In this document: positions 54,547-63,258 of the stretch, one piece after another
How positions within the stretch are numbered: the first letter of the stretch is position 1
Layout of the letters: each line of letters begins with the position of its first letter
Source: Eukaryota sp. TZLM1-RC
Lineage: Eukaryota > Metamonada: BaSk clade
Direction of reading: 5' to 3'
NCBI GenBank assembly: GCA_040285825.1
Contig: JAUPSS010000002.1
Coordinates: forward strand, 3,844,001 to 3,908,000
Length of the DNA: 64,000 nt
The notes under the pieces: generated by a model
Told to the model about the DNA's origin: nothing
What the model saw: only the letters and a program-made list of their open reading frames with translations
Database searches by the model: none
Translations under genes and position numbers: made by a program

Positions 54547-55058
54547 GAGAAGGACTTGAAAAGGACGGAAGTGCTTGTCTAGGAGCTGGACTATTGATAC
54601 TGGAAGCTCGTCTTTTGCGTTGTCTAGAATGTGTAGCTAGATACACTCGTAAGTCTGCAACCTTCTTACCATTGTTACTCTCAGGACACCCTATTTGGTT
54701 GCATAACGGTACCTGTCTTTTAGGTAGTAGGTCAGGTACATAATGCCCTTCCATTGCCCATCGGTTGACAGAATAGACCTCATCGCATAATAGACATTGA
54801 AAGCGCGCACAAGTCTTTGAAACAACTTCGTTGACTTGACAGACATTCGTCCAAGCCTCACAAGGGAGTGAAGTCATTAACAAAAGAAAATATATAAGAA
54901 AAATGAAGTGAGAAAGGGGTGGAGAGTAAAGAAAGAAGCGTTCACTACTTTATACCACTTTAGCCAATTTTAGAGCTTAAAGCTTAAAGTTTAAAGTAAA
55001 GCTTAAAGTAAATAAAGTACTTTAATTTCATTTTTTGGACCACTTTAGTCATCCCTGC
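54437..55058 (-). mobile_element. N-terminal half of hAT-2
   Basis: The terminal repeat CAGGGATGACTAAAGTGG ends at 55,058, followed inward by many TAAAGT subterminal repeats. The minus-strand frame starts at ATG 54,877 (MTSLPCEAWTN) and codes for a Cys/His cluster (FQCLLCDEVYS...MEGHYVP...VPLCNQIG), likely the DNA-binding zinc domain, then a basic RQRKRR and a Ser/Thr/Pro linker. The frame would join in phase, through a shared ATT, with the half at 31,931. Just outside the element the bases CTTTTTTC match the inverse of 32,772-32,779 at 7 of 8 positions. Confidence 0.85.
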
Positions 55059-55066
55059 TTTTTTCT

Positions 55067-56400
55067 TTGAACCTTTGTCAACCTTGGCTCTTTGCAGGTA
55101 TTCCGGTCTATCTCCACCATTTACATGTGCTTCCATCACTGCCAACATATTAAGCGAAGCATTTCAATCTCTATTCCACAAACTTTCGCATGATTTGCAC
55201 ATGGTAAGCCCGTGGCGAATAGACATCTCATGCCTCTTCCATGGCCTAGGATTTCTGCACCATCGGAATGTTTCAACTGTTTTCCTTTGGTAGGTTCTTT
55301 GAATTTCATGTGTTTTCGTTGTTCCCAGTCTCCGATTCCAATAACTACTTGGCTGGGATCACCAATTACTGATTTGAATCTCTGTATCATCTTCGCCTCA
55401 GATCTTGTGCGATTAATCTCAGCCCATCATCTTAGTTTCCTAAATATTTTTTGATGATAGACTTCACCAACAATACTATTCACATAATTCTTTTGTTTAA
55501 TATACTCCATAAATCTATCAAACCTGCAGCTTTTGGAATTGAATTGGGATAAAGTTGCTTCCCATTCTACTACAGATTTAGTCGTGTGATCATTATTTCT
55601 CAAATTGAATGAGTAATCAATTTCGTGGGGAATATTGATTTCTTGAGGTACTTCACCTCTTAATAAACTAATTGTTCTTTCAGTCATTTGATTAATTATA
55701 CTGCTGCTTAAATCCATCCTTTGTTGTTGCTGTTCAGATTGTTCATAATTGGATAGATCAATCACTCTACCAGTAGAGTTACTTATTGTGATAAGAGTGT
55801 CATTACGTATGATGACTCTTATTCTTTTGAATTTGGAACTTTTCGACTCAAATCTTCGTTGATTTTGAGTGTACCTGAAATGAACATATTTATCTCTCTC
55901 AGGTTTTCTTTGAATAAGTCATTCCAGTAGCTAAATTGGCAGAAAAATAGAGTAGATCAGATTTTCCTGGATCAGCAGCGGCAGGGTCATATCTTGGTAT
56001 TCAGAAGGATTGATGCTGGGGTCATCAATATATTTTTCCTTATGTTTTAACTCTTTTGCACTTACTTTGTACTTTTTCAAGTCCATTCTAGATTGAATGA
56101 AACTTACTGCTATTCCATCAATCTCGATACTAGACATGAAGAACTTGGAATTTTCTGAATAAAGTTTAGTGTTTTTAATCTCGTCCATTTTTAAAATGGT
56201 GTCCCATAAAACCAAATCAGCAGCTTGATTATTGCATTGGTAAGACGACCTTGGACCAAGAATATCCTTAAATTGGACAAAGAACAAGTCCAATAAACTT
56301 TTTTGAATGAGTCATTCTAGTAGCTAAATTGGCAGAAAAATAGAGTAGATCAGATTTTCCTGGATCAGCAGCAGCAAGGGTCATATCTTGGAATTTTCAT
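55067..56400 (-). pseudogene. Fanzor (TnpB-like) nuclease relic A, with internal duplication and deletions
   Basis: In minus-strand order: a wedge-like segment (FMSSIEIDGIAVSFIQSR, about 56,120), the RuvC-I motif AADPGKSDLLYFSAN (about 55,970), FRYTQNQRRFES (about 55,860), a long helical stretch, VIGIGDWEQRKHMKFKEPTKGK (about 55,320), then RHGLTMCKSCESLWNRD, where the residue after RD is a TGA, and NASLNMLAVMEAH. About 100 bp covering RuvC-II and the first zinc motif, present in relic B, is deleted. A 393-bp unit carrying wedge and RuvC-I is partly duplicated. Several frameshifts. The last 16 or so codons are at 32,772-32,825. The N-terminal RNA-binding region beyond 56,400 is lost. Inactive. 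Confidence 0.78.
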
Positions 56401-56477
56401 TGGAAAGAACCGTTTTTGTTTACCTCGAAAAGATTCAACCGCTTCAACATATCTTCTGATTTTACACAACTATCCAA

Positions 56478-57260
56478 ATGTCTGTCTTTGTGCCTCACAT
56501 GGACAACATTGGAGGTCGAGATTTACTCACCCATGAACGATTTAATCACATTTCATCTTTAAACACCACTAGGAACCGCCCTTCATCTCGACCCAGCAGT
56601 GCTGTTAAACCAATTTCTGAAAAGTCGGCTCGTGATTTAAACAACAGACTATGCGTCCGTGGATGTGAATATGATGAAGTTTTTGAGACTTATAGACGTG
56701 TTTCCAAAGTCAAAAGTCGCATTGACAACAAACCACCAGTCTCTCTTAAATTCAGAAACAATTGTTCAAATAGAAGAAGGAGGCTAAATAAAACTGTCCA
56801 TGATAACCATTCCTTAGAGGTCTACCACCTTCAACGCCGTATGGCAACTACACATTCCTTGACAAACAGAAAGAAAAACTCTCTTGATCACACTATCAAT
56901 CCTTCTTATCTGATGAGGAGAACCCCTCGTAAGTACTCTGTTTCAGACAATCAAATGTTGATGTCATCAAGGTCAGAATCCTGTTTGACTAATGAAGACT
57001 ATTCTAGTGTTGATTCGCTTTCTCAAAGTCTATCCTCTACTTTCCTGTCAACTTCATCATTTTCTCTCCCTCCTTTGGCCAATGTTCGAGATGCAAATGA
57101 ACTGGCTGCAAGGCTCTCAGACTGTGTGGTTTCTCAAAGATTGTATAAGGACGAACATCTGTTAGAGATTGTGGATTGGGTTCATGAGCATGATAATATT
57201 GATTATAATCTTCGGCAAGCTGGTATTGAATTATTTAAAAAAGAATATTTGATTTGCTAA
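56478..57260 (+). CDS. Basic Ser/Arg-rich protein of unknown function (260 aa)
   Basis: ATG at 56,478 begins an intact frame. The first 180 residues are polar and basic with RPSSRPSSAVKP and RRRRLNKTVHD, probably disordered. The C-terminal 60 residues (NELAARLSDCVVSQRLYKDEHLLEIVDWVHEHDN...LRQAGIELFKKEYLI) look like a folded helical domain. No family is recognised. The gene starts about 80 bp from Fanzor relic A in divergent orientation and ends 50 bp from the convergent zinc-finger gene. Confidence 0.7.
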   Translation: MSVFVPHMDNIGGRDLLTHERFNHISSLNTTRNRPSSRPSSAVKPISEKSARDLNNRLCVRGCEYDEVFETYRRVSKVKSRIDNKPPVSLKFRNNCSNRRRRLNKTVHDNHSLEVYHLQRRMATTHSLTNRKKNSLDHTINPSYLMRRTPRKYSVSDNQMLMSSRSESCLTNEDYSSVDSLSQSLSSTFLSTSSFSLPPLANVRDANELAARLSDCVVSQRLYKDEHLLEIVDWVHEHDNIDYNLRQAGIELFKKEYLIC

Positions 57261-57306
57261 GTGGTCTAACTGAATTTAGTCGTTTTTTGAATGTACATTA
57301 TTTTTT

Positions 57307-57756
57307 TTATTTAATATCTTTTTCTTTCTTCTTTTCCAGTTCTTTTTGTAATAAAGCTAATCTATTGGTTTTTGGTTGTACTTCTTCTTCTCCAGACATA
57401 CCCAATATCTCCAATATATCTGCAGCCTGTGACTTTTCAACAACCATTTTCCTACCAAGACGTCGTTGATGCTTTTGTCCATTTAGATGGTCTAAATAAG
57501 CAATACTGTCATGAAACCCCACATCACAGACCTCACAGCGGTAATAACTAACTCCTCCCGCAGTATCCTTATCAATGGTTCGCTGGCCAACGTGCTGGTC
57601 CAGATTAAGTTCTCTGTGTGGCTTCAAAGTGTCCTTTACCATAGGTAGCACACGAAGGCCCTTGTCCTTGGAATCTCTTGAAGAAGAAGTGGAAGCAAGC
57701 TGAGAACTATCCCACTTTTTTCTGTAGCTGAGATTGACGCCCGAAGGTGTGGACAT
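57307..57756 (-). CDS. SNU23/ZMAT2-like U4/U6.U5 tri-snRNP zinc-finger protein (149 aa)
   Basis: ATG at 57,754-57,756 gives an N-terminal YRKKWDSSQ segment, a central YYRCEVCDVGFHDSIAYLDHLNGQKHQRRLG zinc finger (C-x2-C-x12-H-x5-H, matrin/U1-type) and a Lys/Glu-rich helical end. This order and the words DSIxxLDHxNGxKHQRxLG are those of SNU23 (ZMAT2), a component of the pre-catalytic spliceosome. It is shorter than the human protein by about 50 residues. Its presence fits the introns in the Myb gene. Confidence 0.85.
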   Translation of the reverse strand: MSTPSGVNLSYRKKWDSSQLASTSSSRDSKDKGLRVLPMVKDTLKPHRELNLDQHVGQRTIDKDTAGGVSYYRCEVCDVGFHDSIAYLDHLNGQKHQRRLGRKMVVEKSQAADILEILGMSGEEEVQPKTNRLALLQKELEKKKEKDIK

Positions 57757-58240
57757 CAGCTAAAAGAACTTTGAAAGAAGATTATTTTATTTTTACCTAC
57801 CACAAATCAATTTTAATACTTTCATCACTTTACTAAAGTACTTTCTATGCCTTTCAATAAACTCACAGGTGTTACACTTTGAAGGGGAGACATTGATATT
57901 TGCAAGAGATGATAATCATATCTGATCAGTAAACGTAAAGTATCCGTATATATACTGTACCCCTATATTAATAAAGCCTCCAGAAACCAGCTGGAGATTG
58001 CAATCAGTGAGTATTTCGCTGGTACTAGGCCAGAACCATTCCAAAGGCCAAGGCGTGTGAGACGTCTAAGGAGACAGTAGTAGCTGTTTTCATCAACGTA
58101 TTTCCAAGGTGTTTAGTGATTACTAACTCTTGGTGCTGAGAAAATTACATTTATGTTGGCGATATTCATTCAATATCTTGATGTGAAAATCTTGAAAACT
58201 GAATTGATTACGAAAATGATTGTTTTTCGCCAACACTTCG
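57757..58240. other. Intergenic, possible solo LTR of a third family
   Basis: At about 57,870-58,040 the layout resembles LTRs A and B: a start TGTTACAC, a near-palindrome ATGATAATCAT, TATATATA at about 57,947, AATAAA about 25 bp later, and a hairpin CTCCAG...CTGGAG. There is no second copy to prove it, and ends are uncertain. It may equally be the promoter of the next gene. Confidence 0.25.
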
Positions 58241-59827
58241 ATGACAGCTTCACATGTTTCTTCTCAGATTCAAATTGAGCTCTCGAAACTTAGGAAAGAT
58301 AGAGAAGCTATAATCAGCAAAACTTGTGCTTTGCGTTCCCATTCTTATCAATTAGTGGACGGTAAGCGTAACTACCGTAGATTTAGCAAGTATCTCTCCA
58401 AAACTCAACAAAATATTCAGGAATTGTCAGAACAACTAGAGTCTCCAGAAGATGCCACAACTAATACCAATAAACAATATCAGCCAAAGGAGACATCCAC
58501 AGTACCGCATATTCCGGTATTAACCTTGACCGAATCACATCCAAAAGCAACCATACCACAAAAGCCCCGAACCTTTAGTTCCATTGAAACCCCCAGGTGT
58601 AAGTCCACAGCAGCCCGTAGACATTTCCATCAAAAACAATGCACAAGATCAGTGAATCCCAGGTCAAGACCCCCATCAAATAGAAGTTCCATCTTCACCA
58701 GCACTTCCATAGCCTCTCTCTCATCCATACCATCCCGTCCTTGCTGTGTCTCCTCTTCGTGGGGCGATCATGGGGTGCGGTTCTGCATGTCACCTTCTCA
58801 AGAACCTCTTCCACTTTGGAAAGCTCTATTCGAGGCTGGGACAATGCGACATTTACCTGTATTCTTTTCATTTGAGTGTACACGTGATTGCATAACCCTA
58901 ACCAAAAGAACCTCTCCTCTTACTATTCCCTCCTTCAACACCCTCTCAAGTCTATGCTCGCTACCCTCACTGTGTTTTCCTTTTTGGCATTCGTATGAAT
59001 TAACGAAGGAGAATGGGGTTGTAGAGGAAGTGCAGGATGAGGTGTACAGAGATGCAGTTTTTTCATCAGAAGCATTACAGGTCATTATTCATGAATTTTG
59101 GTCGCTCAGTCAAGAGAATTCTTTAGTTTCGAAAGACGAATATGTAGTTTTAAATTTAAGAATAGCGAAATCTTTATTTCCATTAGAAGAATTTGATAAT
59201 TTTGAAGCTGGAATACGGAAACTGATTGAGAATGATTGGGAAATTGATTGTTCCATGTCACAGGGTAGTAATTGTTTATGTCCAGGTTCTTTTTATTGTT
59301 CAATTCTATCCTTAGCTCATCAATGGTGTGGCTGGATGTCAATTGAAATTTTTGATGAGTTTTTAAAAGATCTTTTGAGCTCTATTTCAGATGTTTCAAA
59401 ATTTGGAAAACGAAAAGCCAAGTTATTGACTAGTATTTATAATAATGGTTTTTTGAAAGCAAATTTATCTTGTTGTTTGGGATTTTATTCCCCAAATTGT
59501 TTTGAAAATTTAGCAAAGTTGGACAAATCAAATTCAAATTTTGATCACCTAGCTCTTGATTTTAGTAAATTACCACCTTCCAGTAGTTTTGGAAAGAATA
59601 GTTTTTCCAGGTCTAATAATCAACGACGACTTTCGACCACCAGGAATCTAACTGATACTAGGATGATCTCTTCTCGATCGTCACATCACGGGTTGACACG
59701 TGTCATTGTGTCACGTGCTAGTCACGATAATAGAGGGTTTGGAAAGTTAAGTAATGAAGGATTGTTGAGAGGAAGTGTTATGGAAAGATGCCTGACTCCT
59801 CGTTTTGTAAATAAACATCATAATTAA
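58241..59827 (+). CDS. Protein of unknown function with N-terminal coiled coil (528 aa)
   Basis: ATG at 58,241 (MTASHVSSQ) is used; seven more codons upstream rely on TTG. Residues 5-70 are a helical basic segment (IELSKLRKDREAI...QQNIQELSEQLES). A Ser/Pro-rich linker to about 180 is followed by a globular part (about 185-435) with a helical core LSQENSLVSKDEYVVLNLRIAKSLFPLEEFD and SILSLAHQWCGWMSIEIFDEFLKDLL. The last 90 residues are Ser/Arg rich. The core pattern resembles proteins of motile flagella in other protists, but I cannot name a family. No stops or introns. Confidence 0.72.
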   Translation: MTASHVSSQIQIELSKLRKDREAIISKTCALRSHSYQLVDGKRNYRRFSKYLSKTQQNIQELSEQLESPEDATTNTNKQYQPKETSTVPHIPVLTLTESHPKATIPQKPRTFSSIETPRCKSTAARRHFHQKQCTRSVNPRSRPPSNRSSIFTSTSIASLSSIPSRPCCVSSSWGDHGVRFCMSPSQEPLPLWKALFEAGTMRHLPVFFSFECTRDCITLTKRTSPLTIPSFNTLSSLCSLPSLCFPFWHSYELTKENGVVEEVQDEVYRDAVFSSEALQVIIHEFWSLSQENSLVSKDEYVVLNLRIAKSLFPLEEFDNFEAGIRKLIENDWEIDCSMSQGSNCLCPGSFYCSILSLAHQWCGWMSIEIFDEFLKDLLSSISDVSKFGKRKAKLLTSIYNNGFLKANLSCCLGFYSPNCFENLAKLDKSNSNFDHLALDFSKLPPSSSFGKNSFSRSNNQRRLSTTRNLTDTRMISSRSSHHGLTRVIVSRASHDNRGFGKLSNEGLLRGSVMERCLTPRFVNKHHN

Positions 59828-59838
59828 TTTAATAATTT

Positions 59839-60519
59839 ATGGTATTTATTTATGGTTATTTATGGTATTCATCTTTTGAACTGCATTTCATTACGTTTAG
59901 AAGCAAAGTGCATAATAACGTCAGGGACCAAATTTATGTAATGTGCAAATCATATCGAGTAGATTCCTTTTTAGAACCGCTGTTATCAAAATTAATTCTT
60001 GATGATCCCAATATTGTTAGTACGCGTTACAACAGAGCTTCTATGGATCTGGCAAGAGGTGATCTAGTTGTTCCTGGTTTAAATGGTAGTTTTACTATCT
60101 TGGACGCCATGTCTATTGACCCTTGTAATTCCTCTAACGAACATCTCATTAACTCGGATGTAAATAATCCTCTTCTTGCAGGCGAAAAATATAAAATTGC
60201 TAAATATGCGAAACCCATTTCCTCGGTTAATGAAATTTCTCATGCCCAATATAATTTATGTCCATTTGTTTTTTCTTTGCTTGGATCTCTAGGTAAGGCT
60301 GCTATGGCTTTCCTTGAGGATTTTGTTGTAGTTGTAAAGGAAAGAACTGGAAGAATTTTCAATCGTGTTCACTGGCAAAACAGAATTGTATTTTCTATTT
60401 TTAAGGGAATGGTAAAACTAATTTCTGATTCACTATCTTCTTTTGGGAAATTTTCTGAATCTTTAGCAATTAATTGTTTTGATGTAGGGGAGGCAGGTTT
60501 TGAGGATGTGGAGTTTTAA
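59839..60519 (+). mobile_element. Non-LTR retroelement 3' fragment, plus strand
   Basis: Encodes FITFRSKVHNNVRDQIYVMCKSY, LEPLLSKL, ARGDLVVPGLNGSFTILDAMSIDP, GEKYKIAKYAKP and a long helical end finishing AGFEDVEF then TAA. It is the nuclease-like C-terminal domain of the family at 38,409-39,593, cut off at its 5' end by a frameshift near 59,880 and with no reverse transcriptase. The frame is open for 226 codons, so decay is recent. Confidence 0.65.
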
Positions 60520-61084
60520 TTCTGTATTTCATATTTGTTGTTAAATAAAAATAAATAAAAGAAAAAAAATTATTTATGGTAATTCTATATATAATTTAAA
60601 TAAATGGTAATTTTTTACATAAGATTTTCATATCACCACAATAGAATTAATTATTAATATCCGTTTAGTCATTGATTCATTGACAATGATAATTATTGTT
60701 CAAGAAACACAAAACTAAGCTTATTTCTGTCTCATCTCTGTAGGCGACTCTGGTTTTGCATCGCAGATGTGAAGCTTGAAGGTTATTCTCAACCCACTAT
60801 TTGTCTATTTGTTTTACATCCAATAATAATTTAGATTTTTGCCATGAAAACCAAAAATGTTTTGGACGTGAATTATAATAGATCATTATTTGGAACCCTG
60901 AAATAGATTTGAGGTTTTCAGACAGTCCTTACTAAGTCTCATATTGAGCCTCACAACGCCTCATTTTGGATTGATGTTACTTTCTTGTTGAAAATAGAAC
61001 CTAAAAAAATTTATGATCATATACACCGTTAGTTAACAGGATGAATTATCCCAGAAAAGAAAAAAACAGAAAACAAAACAAAAC
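60520..61084. other. Intergenic, no gene seen
   Basis: A+T-rich sequence with A-rich stretches after the retroelement stop. Nothing else is recognised. Confidence 0.45.
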
Positions 61085-61163
61085 TAATAAATATATTAAT
61101 TGAACATACACACTTAATAAAATAAATTCATAACTGATGGGGCGAAAATCATTGAATTGGTAT
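61085..61163 (-). repeat. Retroelement 3'-UTR-like remnant next to the LRR gene
   Basis: On the minus strand TCAATGATTTTCGCCCCATCAGTTATG followed by TTTATTTTATT and GTTCAATTAATA aligns with the 3' UTR of the element at 4,990-5,075 (TCAATGAATTCAGTCCCATTAGTTATG type, with TTTATTTTGTT and GTTCAATAAAA). No coding part of the element accompanies it. It begins immediately after the stop codon of the LRR gene. Confidence 0.6.
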
Positions 61164-62525
61164 TCAAGATTTCAAGATAAGAGCTGAAGTTTTGTGAAAT
61201 TCTGAATTAAACAATTCAAAAACATTTTTGGAACACTCAATTAGTTGTAGATTAGGAAAAAGTTCAGAAACATTAAATAATTGTGAATAGTAATTTAAAA
61301 CTAATTCAACAATTAGATTAAATGGACCAAATAATTCAAAAAAATTATTTTCGGTTTCTAACAACGTTAACTTTCGAAGTCGGGGAAAACGATCCAAATT
61401 TTCAACTTTCAACAAATTAACACTTGATAAAAAAAGTGATTCTAGTGAAGGCAAAGATGGCAAGAAGGTCAAATCATCATGGTCACAAGGATCAAGATTT
61501 AAATTTTTCAAATATTGGTAGTTAGGAAAGTACGGCAGATGCTTTTTGACATGCTGAATATTTAAATCATTCAGAAATTTTTGGTCACTGAGCCCTCTGA
61601 TCTCTTCTAGACTTCCAGAAACTCCTAAATTAGCTTGTCGACATCTTGGAGGAAGAGACATCTTTAGCATTCGCGGACACATTAAGATGATGTCAACCAA
61701 AGTGGAGCAAGTAGAGAGACTTAATTCGGATATTTCTATATCAATGACGAAAACCTTTGTTAAATTTGGAAATAGAGGAGCAAAATCAAATTTAAAATCT
61801 GCCATATAAAATAAACTGAGTTCTTTCACACTCATAAACTTACCTAAACCAAGAACTTTTTCCATTCTTACCATTTCCAATTTTTCCAGAAAATTGAATT
61901 CTATAAAATGAAAATCAACCAATGTCCTCCCAAATTTGTTAGGTCCAAATAAGCCAGTACTTAAGGGCTGGCCGTACAGATATAATGACGTGACACTTGG
62001 AGGGAGAGCAAAAATTTGGATATAACATAGGGAGTCGCATGGAATATTGGTATAAATGGATAAGCTTTTCAAGGAAGGAAATTGGCACAGTGTATCCTGC
62101 TTTATTGTCAAGTTTTTCCCAACTGTATGAACAGAGAGATTGGTTAGATTATTGGTAAAAACACTTCCGCGATTGTAGAGTCGTGTTAGTGGTGAGCTGT
62201 GGGGAAACATTGAACGGATCTTTCCAAAAAACGACAGATTGTGTTGATCTATTGAGAGATCTTGTTTGAGCGATTCAAAAGAGTAGCTAATCTCTGGACA
62301 CTGAAGGTGTGTGGTGATCTTATCAATGGTTTGAACAGGGACTGAATCGGAAAAAGAGAGGGAGGCTTTGGACAGAACAAGTGAGGCAAGTGTTTTAGTT
62401 TTACAGCTAATCTGACTGTATTTATTGAGAAACAGTAACGGTTCATTGGAAACTAGACATCCAGACCGACAGTACAACTCGAAAGTCTTGTGTAGAACCA
62501 GATGCCAAAGGGTTCTCGACAGCAT
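61164..62525 (-). CDS. Leucine-rich-repeat protein (453 aa)
   Basis: ATG at 62,523-62,525 opens an intact frame. The first 120 residues have no recognised domain (an F-box or similar adaptor is conceivable). From about 125 to the end there are irregular repeats of the LxxLxxL type: FPSLKSLSIY, VTSLYLYGQ, VKELSLFYM, FPNLTKVFV, LKNLNLDPC, LESLFLSS, RLRKLTLLE, FPNLQLIECS. No signal peptide or membrane anchor, so a cytoplasmic protein-binding role is likely. A retroelement 3'-UTR-like sequence directly follows the stop. Confidence 0.75.
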   Translation of the reverse strand: MLSRTLWHLVLHKTFELYCRSGCLVSNEPLLFLNKYSQISCKTKTLASLVLSKASLSFSDSVPVQTIDKITTHLQCPEISYSFESLKQDLSIDQHNLSFFGKIRSMFPHSSPLTRLYNRGSVFTNNLTNLSVHTVGKNLTIKQDTLCQFPSLKSLSIYTNIPCDSLCYIQIFALPPSVTSLYLYGQPLSTGLFGPNKFGRTLVDFHFIEFNFLEKLEMVRMEKVLGLGKFMSVKELSLFYMADFKFDFAPLFPNLTKVFVIDIEISELSLSTCSTLVDIILMCPRMLKMSLPPRCRQANLGVSGSLEEIRGLSDQKFLNDLNIQHVKKHLPYFPNYQYLKNLNLDPCDHDDLTFLPSLPSLESLFLSSVNLLKVENLDRFPRLRKLTLLETENNFFELFGPFNLIVELVLNYYSQLFNVSELFPNLQLIECSKNVFELFNSEFHKTSALILKS

Positions 62526-62577
62526 CTAGAATTATACTAAATCTAATCCTTGGCTCAATGAATTTTAGCAACTAATT

Positions 62578-62760
62578 TTAGCTATTTGATGCTACCAACT
62601 GGCAATTACTAAATACGCACCAATGCTGGTTGGTCATCACAAAGGTCCACATAGTTACATCCAAGCCTTCTTCATCAAGAACTGGAACCGCAATGTTTGT
62701 TTGAATCGGCTTATTAACTGTTATGTTAAGATCTAAAGTATGAAGTGGACATTGATTCAT
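62578..62760 (-). CDS. Small unknown frame (60 aa), possibly a 5' exon
   Basis: ATG at 62,758-62,760 reads MNQCPLHTLDLNITVNKPIQ and ends 50 bp before the LRR gene start. It could be an independent small gene, chance, or a first exon joined to the LRR frame by a GT-AG intron (GTATTTAG... to TTCTAG), which would keep phase. That intron would be about 90 nt, longer than the two proven ones. Confidence 0.25.
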   Translation of the reverse strand: MNQCPLHTLDLNITVNKPIQTNIAVPVLDEEGLDVTMWTFVMTNQHWCVFSNCQLVASNS

Positions 62761-63258
62761 CTATTTAATTGATTTCAATTTTTTCCGAAATTTGTAGTTG
62801 AAGTTCACCAGCCCTTGTGAAGGTTTTAACTTTGAGTGTATAATGTTGCTATATTTTTATGCTAGTTGTTATTATCAATGAAACAACAGTTCTACTGTTT
62901 CTTGTACCTTTTTGGCTGTTTCTTCAGATTCAGTACAGTTTCCATCCATGATTATGTAATAATGCCATTAGCAACATCCCACATACAGAAATTTGCCGCA
63001 AACAAATCAGAAATTATGTGAAGAGTTTGATACTGACAATTTATATAGGAACAAACATTCCAGGACAATGAAAAGGTTTCTCAAATTGAGGTCATTTTTA
63101 CCTATATTCAGCAGGGGTTCGTACACTCAATGCAAAAGCTCAACTCTCCACTCATCATATAGGTTCGAGTAGACTCAGCAACCCGTTGTATGGGGAGGAG
63201 GGGGATAGTATGCTGATACCAGAATTTGCCTGCACACTCCTTCTTTTCTTTCACCTAA
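62761..63258. other. Intergenic, shared upstream region
   Basis: Lies between a minus-strand and a plus-strand start. No tRNA-like fold or repeat was found; a pyrimidine-rich stretch (CCTTCTTTTCTTTCACC) precedes the ATG at 63,259. Confidence 0.45.
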
